DNA of 6,810 nucleotides from Elusimicrobia bacterium RBG_16_66_12 (lineage in GTDB: Bacteria > Elusimicrobiota > Elusimicrobia > UBA1565 > UBA9628). The notes beneath the pieces were generated by a model. That model was not told the origin of the DNA. It searched no databases and worked only from the letters and a program-made list of their open reading frames with translations. Location of the stretch: contig MGUL01000031.1 of the NCBI GenBank assembly GCA_001800005.1, positions 310-7,119 of the forward strand, read 5' to 3'. Made by a program: the position numbers and the translations under genes. Shown in pieces: positions 1 to 4,955 of this stretch (positions are counted from its first letter, which is position 1; the number at the start of each line of letters is the position of its first letter).

Positions 1-198
1 GGAGCTCTCGCCAGAAGATCGACCGAGGCGAGGAGCCCGGCGAGACGGACTCGCCTCCGAGCTCGGTCGCGGCGATGGGTCTCGGCCGCGACATGGCTCG
101 AGGAGCGCGCGGCCGACATCTCCGATCGCGTGGCAGAGACTTGGATCGAGCTCGCCGAATCCGAGCGGATCCCGCTCCGGAGCCCTAAAGAGCGATAA
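1..198 (+). CDS. 3' end of an upstream gene, product unknown
   Basis: Frame 1 is open from the window edge to TAA at 196-198, giving the last 65 residues of a protein. The final 30 or so residues look genuine: an amphipathic, acidic helix-forming stretch (LEERAADISDRVAETWIELA) with well-behaved codons. The first 25 to 30 codons in this frame are Arg-rich with poor third positions. Over the same stretch frame 3 has the better coding look, so a frame switch or sequence error near bases 75-105 is possible. The gene runs towards the terminator at 247-288 and is probably the last gene of the plus-strand operon if the molecule is circular. No family is recognised. Confidence 0.5.
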   Translation, partial: GALARRSTEARSPARRTRLRARSRRWVSAATWLEERAADISDRVAETWIELAESERIPLRSPKER

Positions 199-227
199 TT
201 GACGCCGCGCAATCGCTGGCGTAGGCT
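199..227 (+). promoter_or_regulatory. Sigma70-like promoter candidate just before the terminator
   Basis: TTGACG (199-204, 5 of 6 to the -35 consensus) is followed by a 17-base spacer and TAGGCT (222-227), which keeps the first, second and last bases of the -10 consensus. Transcription would start near 234 and reach the terminator ending at about 288. The product would be a transcript of only about 55 bases, or read-through towards rep. The motif match is seen; promoter activity is inference. Confidence 0.25.
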
Positions 228-246
228 CGAGGAGGCAAGACGATCG

Positions 247-288
247 AAAGGGGAGCCCGCGGGGAGAAATCCGCGGGTCTCCCCTTTT
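247..288 (+). terminator. Strong intrinsic terminator at the end of the upstream operon
   Basis: GGGGAG (250-255) plus CCCGCGG (256-262) pair with CCGCGGG (271-277) and CTCCCC (279-284), with one bulged T at 278 and an 8-base loop (263-270). The stem extends by AAA/TTT (247-249 with 285-287) and ends in TTTT (285-288). It lies about 50 bases after the stop codon at 196-198, where a late operon would end. On the minus strand the trailing T run is only three bases, so termination of a transcript from the 367-576 ORF is possible but weaker. Confidence 0.85.
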
Positions 289-310
289 CCTTTCGCCTCG
301 AGCTCGCCGC

Positions 311-329
311 GTGATCCGACTCGGATCAC
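311..329. repeat. 19-base perfect palindrome, operator or origin element
   Basis: GTGATCCGA (311-319) and TCGGATCAC (321-329) are perfect inverted copies around a single central C. With essentially no loop, it looks more like a dimeric protein binding site than an RNA hairpin. It lies between the terminator and rep, in sequence with no confident gene. Binding by Rep or by a repressor is inference. Confidence 0.5.
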
Positions 330-366
330 CCGACGAAAGGCGAAGCCGAGGAGCTCCGGCCGCGCC

Positions 367-576
367 TCACAAGTCGGGGGCCAGCGCGATCGGCACCTCG
401 AGCCGATTAGCGCCCAACGCGCCAGCGTCGCGCGCGCGTCCCATCTCCCTCCGGGAATTCGCCTCGGCTCGCGCGGTCCCATCGGGATCAAGCGCTTGCG
501 CGGCGAGCTCCTCGAGGGCGACGGGCAGGGTCCGAGTAACACCCTGCCCAATGGCCACTTGACGCACCTCGCGCAC
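367..576 (-). CDS. Possible small hypothetical protein, 69 aa
   Basis: A minus-strand frame reads from GTG (576-574) to TGA (369-367). AAGGA lies eight bases upstream (bases 585-589, minus strand), a good ribosome binding site for an otherwise weak ORF. The product is 69 residues, with an Ala/Glu/Leu helix-forming middle (LPVALEELAAQALD) and an Arg/Ala-rich second half. I see no signal peptide, membrane span or Cys motif, and I do not recognise a family. It would be transcribed away from rep towards the terminator. Against it, the strong stem-loop at 523-549 lies inside it, and the same sequence could simply be origin DNA. If real, a small regulator beside the initiator is a fair guess, no more. 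Confidence 0.3.
   Translation of the reverse strand: MREVRQVAIGQGVTRTLPVALEELAAQALDPDGTARAEANSRREMGRARDAGALGANRLEVPIALAPDL
523..549. repeat. 9-bp perfect stem-loop upstream of rep, origin candidate
   Basis: GGGCAGGGT (523-531) and ACCCTGCCC (541-549) are perfect inverted copies around the 9-base loop CCGAGTAAC (532-540). There is no T run, so it is not an intrinsic terminator. A hairpin that presents a short single-stranded loop just upstream of the initiator gene is the usual form of a rolling-circle nick site. The assignment is inference, and the hairpin at 731-770 is a rival. Confidence 0.45.
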
Positions 577-587
577 TCTCGCAATCC

Positions 588-616
588 TTGACGCGCGATC
601 GGCGACACAATAAAAG
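588..616 (+). promoter_or_regulatory. Promoter candidate for rep
   Basis: TTGACG (588-593) and TAAAAG (611-616) are separated by 17 bases. The -35 matches 5 of 6 and the -10 matches 4 of 6, within the most AT-rich patch of the neighbourhood. Transcription would start near 623, practically at the GTG at 624. In that case the message would be leaderless and the AAGGGAGG at 614-621 would not be transcribed. The same TTG at 588 could instead be read as an in-frame start codon. Confidence 0.35.
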
Positions 617-623
617 GGAGGCC

Positions 624-2330
624 GTGTCGTCCCCGCCAGCCCCCCGGACGACCCCAAGGGCACTAGGAGCCCCGCGGCCGGACGGAGGGACGGCATACGG
701 GGCGAAGGGCAGCCCGGCGACGTGGCAGACATGGGCCTCCGGAGCGGTCGCCTGTCCCCCGGAGGCCCATACATGGGCGGCGATCCTGGCCGACTCCGCG
801 CGCGAGCTCTCCGCGGAGGAGGAGCGCTCGATCACGGCGTCCGGCGGGCGCCTCGCGCTCCTCGAGGTGGGCGGCACCTCCGAGATCGGGATCCTCTCCG
901 TCTCCGGCATGAGGCGCTCGATCATCCGGCTCGCCTTCCGAGACCGATGCGAGCTCCGCGTCAATCGCGAGACCGGAGCCGCCCGCATCGAATTCCGCGC
1001 AAAGCTGCTATGGCGCGGAGACTGGCGCGCCGAGATCACGCGATGGCTCGATGGTCTCGCGTGGGCGCTCGGTCTCGCGGGCCTCGTCGGAGACGGCGAT
1101 GCGTGCGCGTGGGAGTGTACGCGCCTCGAGCTCGCGTGCGACTTCACCGACTTGCCGATCACCGCGATCGATCGGCCTGCCGTCCAGACCAGATCGAAGG
1201 TCTCGATCCACGACACGACGCGGACCGACGATCCAGATCCGGACGACGATCCGGACCCGGAGATCGAGACGCTAGCGATCGGCTCGCGCGCCTCCGCGTG
1301 CTCGATCTCGGTCTACGATAAGACGCAGCAAGTAAACGTCGCCAGGCGAGGCGAGAACGCTCCAAACTACGTGGCCGCGTGGCAAGCCGGAGGATGGGTC
1401 GGCACGATCGGCGATGATGGGAGACTCGTAGGGCCGGCGATCCGCCGTGTCGAGGTGCGCTTGAAAGATCGCGCACTCGAACTCATCGACGCGAGCGAGG
1501 ATCGCGGCACGCAAGCGACCGCGTGGAACCTACGCACGCCATCTCGCATGATGTCGCGCGAGGCTCTCGCGGTCGCGTGGCGATGGGCGACCCTGGACGT
1601 GCATCGCCTTGTGCTCCTCCGTTGCGAGAAGACCGGCGAAGACTTCACACGTCGCCGGCGAGCTCCGACCGACCCGCGATGGGAGGCAGTCCAGCGCGCG
1701 GCGAGTCTCGAGGATCCGTTTCATCCGCTCGCAAGCGTCAAGCAATCGAGGCGCCAGCGCGACGACATCCACGCGGAGCGCCTCCGGAGATCCGAGCGAC
1801 GGATCACGCTCGCCATCGAGGAGTACGCGGCGCAACATGGCCTCGAGGTGACATCGATCATGGGCCGGATGGCGCTCGCCGAATACGCGCGCGCCAACCT
1901 GATCGCGCGCGAGATCGTCGATCCCGTCCGCTGGCGAGAGCGCTACGCGGCGGAGCACGACGCATCGATCTCGCCGTGCCTGGACGACGCGCGCCAGGCC
2001 CTCGCGCGATGGCTGGCGATCCCCGGCGCGTGGCAATCCGCTCCGAGTCTGCTCACCGAGCTCCGGCCGGTGAGGATCTCCCTCCTCACCGGCCGACCGG
2101 AGATCGTCTCCGACGATCTCAATTGGCGGGAGCTCGCGTCGAAGATGAATTCGCCGCCAGCCGACCGCGAAGGAACGCGAGCAAGGTCCGTTGACGTGGC
2201 GTCATCGCCTTGGAGAGATCCTCTCCGAGCGCCTCGAGCGTCCGGAGGAGCCCCGCGATCGGAGGGAGAGCGAGCTCCTCCGCCGGAGCCTTCGCCGCCT
2301 GATCGAGCGCGGCGAGGATCTGATCGGTAG
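624..2330 (+). CDS. rep: Replication initiation protein, Rep_trans family (rolling-circle Rep)
   Basis: This protein should nick the double-stranded origin and stay bound to the 5' end through a tyrosine, starting rolling-circle replication. Counting from GTG 624 (568 aa), three blocks match Rep_trans (PF02486; pT181 RepC, phage Rep): RLELACDFTDLP (167-178), IGSRASACSISVYDK (219-233) and IRRVEVRLKDRALEL (273-287). The YDK tyrosine (231) is a conserved family position; I cannot prove that it is the catalytic one. The protein is longer than the usual 300-400 residues. It has a Pro-rich N-terminus, an Asp/Pro-rich loop (about 202-212) and a C-terminal helical extension. Its last 70 codons form an Arg/Pro/Ser tail antisense to the 2119-3315 gene. 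I chose GTG 624 because AAGGGAGG precedes it closely; TTG 588 (580 aa) is the longer alternative. Confidence 0.85.
   Translation: MSSPPAPRTTPRALGAPRPDGGTAYGAKGSPATWQTWASGAVACPPEAHTWAAILADSARELSAEEERSITASGGRLALLEVGGTSEIGILSVSGMRRSIIRLAFRDRCELRVNRETGAARIEFRAKLLWRGDWRAEITRWLDGLAWALGLAGLVGDGDACAWECTRLELACDFTDLPITAIDRPAVQTRSKVSIHDTTRTDDPDPDDDPDPEIETLAIGSRASACSISVYDKTQQVNVARRGENAPNYVAAWQAGGWVGTIGDDGRLVGPAIRRVEVRLKDRALELIDASEDRGTQATAWNLRTPSRMMSREALAVAWRWATLDVHRLVLLRCEKTGEDFTRRRRAPTDPRWEAVQRAASLEDPFHPLASVKQSRRQRDDIHAERLRRSERRITLAIEEYAAQHGLEVTSIMGRMALAEYARANLIAREIVDPVRWRERYAAEHDASISPCLDDARQALARWLAIPGAWQSAPSLLTELRPVRISLLTGRPEIVSDDLNWRELASKMNSPPADREGTRARSVDVASSPWRDPLRAPRASGGAPRSEGERAPPPEPSPPDRARRGSDR
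731..770. repeat. 12-bp perfect inverted repeat inside the 5' part of rep, origin candidate
   Basis: ATGGGCCTCCGG (731-742) and CCGGAGGCCCAT (759-770) are perfect inverted copies around a 16-base loop (743-758). It lies inside the proline-rich N-terminal coding part of rep, upstream of the conserved Rep_trans blocks. In pT181, the founding member of this family, the double-strand origin lies within the 5' part of repC, so this is a reasonable nick-site candidate. It could also be a translational control hairpin in the rep message. Confidence 0.45.
2064..2095. terminator. 13-bp perfect hairpin past the end of the minus-strand gene
   Basis: CGGCCGGTGAGGA (2064-2076) and TCCTCACCGGCCG (2083-2095) pair perfectly around a 6-base loop. 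It lies within rep coding sequence and 23 bases beyond the TGA of the 2119-3315 minus-strand gene. That is where a 3' hairpin for that gene would be. There is no T run on either strand, so a classical intrinsic terminator is unlikely. Transcript-end protection, a pause site or a replication signal are alternatives. Confidence 0.4.
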
Positions 2331-3315
2331 CGCTCTCGCCGATCGCCTTCGCTTGCGAGACGAGGATCGACGCCGCCAATTGCCGCGCGGCATCCTGGAC
2401 GCTCGAGGGCGCCGCGTCGCCACCTCGGGACGACGCGAGCCACTGGAGAAACGCCGCACCCGCTTCGCCGGAGATCACCTCTGTTGCACCCTTGATCCCA
2501 TCGGCGATCGCTTCAATCTTCGCGATCGAAAACTCCGCCTCGAAGCGCTTTCGCTCGCGCTCGATCTCGTGCTCGATCAGGTGCATGAGTTTCGCCGCTC
2601 CGGCATCATGGAGCTCCGTCGCCTTGGCGATCATCGCCGCCACATTGTCGAGCGCGGTCGGGAGAGCTCCGAGGAGAGACATCATAATCGCGATCATGGA
2701 TCCTCGCTCGATGCGGTGTTCTTCCTTGTCGAGCCTCGCCTCTCGGAGCAAGCCGGAGGTGTGCGAAAGGATCGTGCGCAACACCATCGGATCCGCGCCC
2801 TCAGTATCGCTCTCGGAGGCGCGCTCAATGAGCGAGATCCGGATCGACTCGCACGCGAGCTCCGTCCGCTTTCCTTTTGCCCGCTTGCCTTCGATGACCA
2901 ATTGAAAGTCGAGCACCGGACCGTGGCGCGTCGTGTGACGTAGACACGCTTTCCAGATGTCGGCTCCGATCCGAGGGGCCGCATCGCGTCCCTGTTCGCC
3001 ATCGACGAAGATCACGCGCTGCGAGAAGAGATCGACGTAATCGCTCGCGCCCTTGCGGACGGTGATCCGGAGCTCCTCCGCATCCCCAAGATGATCCTCG
3101 AGCGCGCCAAGCCAGCGAGGATCGAGCTCGATGTCGGCCGCTCGCGTCCCCTTCGCCCTCCCCTTGTCCCCCGCGTACCAGGTCCGATCCTGCCGTTTCT
3201 CGCTCGAGGAGACCGCGATCCTTGCGGCACGCTCAAAAGGTGTCTCAAACGGCTCTCCGGCATCGGTCTTCGCGGGTTCGGTCGTCGCTTCGGTGGTGCT
3301 TTCGGTGTCTTCCAT
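2119..3315 (-). CDS. Unknown 398-aa protein encoded opposite to rep and the structural genes
   Basis: The frame reads from ATG (3315-3313) to TGA (2121-2119) with clean GC-third-position codon use, unlike the plus-strand frames over it. No family is recognised. The protein has an acidic Thr/Glu-rich N-terminus (1-30). A probable alpha/beta domain follows (about 60-165, with YVDLFSQRVIFVDGE at 93-107 and VLDFQLVIEGK at 134-144). The rest is long Ala-rich helices, with a charged coiled-coil-like stretch at 245-270 (EHEIERERKRFEAEF). The hydrophobic MIAIMMSLLGALPTAL (207-222) could be membrane-associated but is followed by an amphipathic helix. There is no signal peptide and no clear Shine-Dalgarno. 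It is the only confident minus-strand gene, so it is probably expressed separately from the operon. Regulation, host takeover or a replication accessory role are open guesses. Confidence 0.7.
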   Translation of the reverse strand: MEDTESTTEATTEPAKTDAGEPFETPFERAARIAVSSSEKRQDRTWYAGDKGRAKGTRAADIELDPRWLGALEDHLGDAEELRITVRKGASDYVDLFSQRVIFVDGEQGRDAAPRIGADIWKACLRHTTRHGPVLDFQLVIEGKRAKGKRTELACESIRISLIERASESDTEGADPMVLRTILSHTSGLLREARLDKEEHRIERGSMIAIMMSLLGALPTALDNVAAMIAKATELHDAGAAKLMHLIEHEIERERKRFEAEFSIAKIEAIADGIKGATEVISGEAGAAFLQWLASSRGGDAAPSSVQDAARQLAASILVSQAKAIGESATDQILAALDQAAKAPAEELALPPIAGLLRTLEALGEDLSKAMTPRQRTLLAFLRGRLAANSSSTRAPAN

Positions 3316-3397
3316 AGCAACGGATCAGGCCCGAAAAGCCCCCGCGGCGCAAGCCAGGATTGACGCGAGAGCTCGAGAGCAGCCACGATCGCACGCG
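3316..3397. promoter_or_regulatory. Divergent intergenic promoter region
   Basis: These 82 bases separate the minus-strand gene (start 3315) from the plus-strand operon (start 3398), so they should hold promoters for both. On the plus strand TTGACG (3360-3365) is followed after 18 bases by CACGAT (3384-3389), a weak -10 with 3 of 6 matches. A start near 3397 would make the first message leaderless, which fits the lack of a Shine-Dalgarno before ATG 3398. I could not pick out a convincing minus-strand promoter. Confidence 0.35.
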
Positions 3398-3775
3398 ATG
3401 GCAAGCGAAGCGCTTCAAGTCGCCGAACGAAAACTAGCCGCAGCGCAGCGACGCAACGATCGCATGGCGATGGATGCGGAGGAGAGCGCATCGAAGGTCC
3501 GCCGCGCCTTGATGACGGGATCCGGAGACCTGTTGCAGAACGCCGGAGCCGCCCTCGCCGGCGAGCTCGCCGCCGCGAACCTCCCGATCCCTGGCGAGCA
3601 CATCGCGATCGGGATGGGCGCCGTCGCCCAATTGATCCGGCCGTTCACCTCGACTCTCGGATACGGCCGACTCGCCACCTCTCCCCTGCAAGGGATGCTC
3701 GATGGCGGTCTCGCCATCTCACGTTTCAAGGCTGCGCTCTCTCGGCGCGGCCAGATGATCGGCCCGAAAGGCTAG
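3398..3775 (+). CDS. Hypothetical 125-aa protein, first gene of the plus-strand operon
   Basis: I start this frame at ATG 3398, which gives 125 residues. The same frame is open upstream to an ATG at 3131, but that extension runs antisense through the start of the minus-strand gene and through the divergent promoter region, so I reject it. Residues 1-38 form a charged, coiled-coil-like helix (EALQVAERKLAAAQRRND). Residues 43-82 are Ala/Gly-rich and moderately hydrophobic (LLQNAGAALAGELAAANL, then IAIGMGAVAQLI). The C-terminus is basic. There is no signal peptide and no clear membrane span. The gene lies 32 bases before the coat-like gene and is probably co-transcribed with it. A small virion, scaffold or membrane-associated protein is plausible, but no family is recognised. 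Confidence 0.6.
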   Translation: MASEALQVAERKLAAAQRRNDRMAMDAEESASKVRRALMTGSGDLLQNAGAALAGELAAANLPIPGEHIAIGMGAVAQLIRPFTSTLGYGRLATSPLQGMLDGGLAISRFKAALSRRGQMIGPKG

Positions 3776-3807
3776 GCCTCCGCCGGCCACCAACAAGGAA
3801 CAAGACC

Positions 3808-4326
3808 ATGGACGCCTGTAAACAAGCCTGTTTGATGAATGCCGTCGCCGGCGCTGGCGACAAAGAGGGCAAGGATGGAGGGATCTGCGTCCCTCGTGAC
3901 GCGGTGCCCGGCCTCGTGTACCCGATCCCCTTCTCGCAAGCGGTCGGCGCGGTGATCGGAACCGCGGCGACGGTGACGCTTAATCCGCTCAACACGCGCG
4001 GCGCGATCCCGTTCGCGCTCCTGATCTCGGATGATTCGGCGACCGGCGCTCCGCCAACCGTGACGATCGCCCAGATCAACGGGCCGGACGGAAAGCCGGT
4101 CGGGATCCGCGGTGGATCGACAACCTCGATCTCGACGGCGTGGCCTCTCGAGTCTTTCCTCGAGTCGGCCCGCGCGAGCGAGCGACTCGAGGCGGGTCTG
4201 CCGAACCTGCCGCCGGACATCGGCAAGATCGCATCGGATCGACCGATGACGATCAACCTCGTGAACACCGCGGCAGGAGCGACGACTGTCAGCGGCGTTC
4301 TCTTCGTCGTGATCCCTCGCGACTAG
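3808..4326 (+). CDS. Beta-rich coat-like protein, 172 aa (jelly-roll capsid candidate)
   Basis: AAGGA (3795-3799) lies eight bases before ATG 3808, one of the best ribosome binding sites in the window. The product has a Gly/Cys-bearing N-terminus (Cys 4, 8, 27) and then alternating beta-strand-like segments: AVGAVIGTAATVTLNP (45-60), PFALLISD (68-75), TVTIAQING (84-92), MTINLVNTAAG (147-157) and VSGVLFVVIP (161-170). A strand-rich protein with an ITINxxN-type strand near the C-terminus resembles single jelly-roll virus coat proteins. Its size is close to the small capsid protein of Thermus phage P23-77 as I remember it, and is too short for a double jelly-roll. It has no signal peptide or membrane span, so it is not an inovirus pVIII-like coat. 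A stem-loop follows the stop codon. Coat function is inference from composition and context; a receptor-binding or minor capsid protein is possible. Confidence 0.6.
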   Translation: MDACKQACLMNAVAGAGDKEGKDGGICVPRDAVPGLVYPIPFSQAVGAVIGTAATVTLNPLNTRGAIPFALLISDDSATGAPPTVTIAQINGPDGKPVGIRGGSTTSISTAWPLESFLESARASERLEAGLPNLPPDIGKIASDRPMTINLVNTAAGATTVSGVLFVVIPRD

Positions 4327-4335
4327 TGGACAACC

Positions 4336-4369
4336 AGTGCCGGCCTGCGATGACTTCAAGGCCGGCGCT
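4336..4369 (+). promoter_or_regulatory. Intergenic stem-loop behind the coat-like gene
   Basis: AGTGCCGGCCT (4336-4346) pairs with AGGCCGGCGCT (4359-4369). This is an 11-bp stem with one G-T wobble and a 12-base loop, placed 9 bases after the TAG of the coat-like gene. There is no T run, so full termination is unlikely. A hairpin here could protect or process the upstream message, or lower read-through so that the coat-like protein is made in excess over the membrane proteins. It lies just ahead of the AAGGGAG of the next gene. Confidence 0.5.
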
Positions 4370-4388
4370 CCAAGGGAGATAGACGAAC

Positions 4389-4955
4389 ATGCCGCCAGCA
4401 CTCAAAGCGATCATCGCCCTCGCCCTCGCCGGAGCCGCTGGCGCGGCGGGTTGGTTCGGGTGGAAGAAATGGCAGGCCTCCAAGGCCTTGCCGGTGACTC
4501 CGACTCCGACTCCAGGCCCGACGCCTGGACCGTCTCCGACTCCGACTCCGACTCCGACGCCTGGCCCGGTGAATCCGTGGGCTCCGTCCGGAGGATCGAA
4601 CGACGGAGCTCCTCCGAACATCTCCGGGGATCCGGCCGGATACAATTCCGCGATGTTCGGGAGCGTCGCCGCGGTCAATGGCTACCTGATGGGGATGCCC
4701 TACGGTGGGATCTCGGATCCGAGCAAACCTGCGCCAGCGAGCGTGATCAAGGCTTTTCAACGCGACTTCAACGTGGTCTCCGCTGCGATGTTCGGGGGCA
4801 AGATCGCGCCCTCCGAGAGCCTCCGCGGCACGCTGGCGGAGGATGGCATCCCCGGAGCGAATACCCTCCGCGCCCTCGAGCTCGCCGTAAAAGCGGTCCT
4901 CTCCGGGCCAAACAAAGGCCCATGGTCCTACACTGTGAGCAAGGCGAAAGCATGA
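4389..4955 (+). CDS. Membrane-anchored protein with Pro/Thr linker and peptidoglycan-binding-like domain
   Basis: ATG 4389 is preceded by AAGGGAG (4372-4378). The 188-aa product has an N-terminal membrane span (about 5-24, Ala/Leu/Gly-rich) ended by aromatic and Lys residues (GWFGWKKWQ). Next come a Pro-Thr-Gly linker (36-60), a Gly/Ser/Asn-rich segment, and a C-terminal domain (about 115-170). That domain has the peptidoglycan-binding-like pattern VIKAFQRDF (119-127) and then DGIPGANTLRALEL (152-165), like the usual FQxxxxL...DGxxGxxT series. There is no catalytic lysozyme or transglycosylase signature. In a phage this architecture suits a virion or envelope protein that touches the cell wall during entry or lysis. 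The stop overlaps the next ATG (ATGA 4952-4955), so translation is probably coupled. Confidence 0.7.
   Translation: MPPALKAIIALALAGAAGAAGWFGWKKWQASKALPVTPTPTPGPTPGPSPTPTPTPTPGPVNPWAPSGGSNDGAPPNISGDPAGYNSAMFGSVAAVNGYLMGMPYGGISDPSKPAPASVIKAFQRDFNVVSAAMFGGKIAPSESLRGTLAEDGIPGANTLRALELAVKAVLSGPNKGPWSYTVSKAKA
4496..4561 (+). repeat. CGACTC hexamer tandem repeats encoding the Pro-Thr linker
   Basis: Two runs of the hexamer CGACTC (about 4496-4513 and 4533-4558) flank a 7-bp inverted repeat, TCCAGGC (4511-4517) with GCCTGGA (4523-4529). In the reading frame they encode alternating Pro and Thr. Tandem hexamers keep the frame when the copy number changes, so linker length may vary between relatives. 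Confidence 0.6.

Larger units (their letters stand above)
199..623. other. Control region with terminator, palindromes and promoter-like motifs, probable origin region
   Basis: This is the longest stretch without a confident gene. It holds a strong intrinsic terminator (247-288), a 19-base palindrome (311-329) and a 9-bp stem-loop (523-549). The heptamer TTGACGC occurs three times (199, 559, 588), and an AT-rich patch lies at 605-615 just before rep. A possible 69-aa minus-strand gene occupies 367-576. The position directly upstream of the initiator gene and the density of inverted repeats are what one expects of a rolling-circle origin and control region, but no nick site can be named with certainty. 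Confidence 0.5.

Noticed and set aside
199..591. Plus-strand open frames across the control region
   Set aside because: They read straight through the intrinsic terminator stem and the palindrome, are Arg/Ser-rich, and have no credible start signal.
488..1216. Minus-strand 242-codon open frame opposite rep
   Set aside because: It is Ser/Arg/His-rich with no domain-like pattern and mirrors the rep codons that carry recognisable Rep_trans motifs.
2191..2943. Plus-strand 250-codon open frame starting with MTWRHRLGE
   Set aside because: It is Arg/Leu-rich with poor codon-position pattern and lies fully opposite the better-coding 398-aa minus-strand gene.
3131..3397. Long upstream extension of the 125-aa gene to an ATG at 3131
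   Set aside because: It runs antisense through the well-coding start of the minus-strand gene and the divergent promoter region, and its composition changes abruptly at 3398.
3726..4401. Two minus-strand open frames opposite the coat-like gene
   Set aside because: Both have low-complexity Arg/Ser/Gly composition and no ribosome binding site; the plus-strand gene has AAGGA and strand-rich coding.
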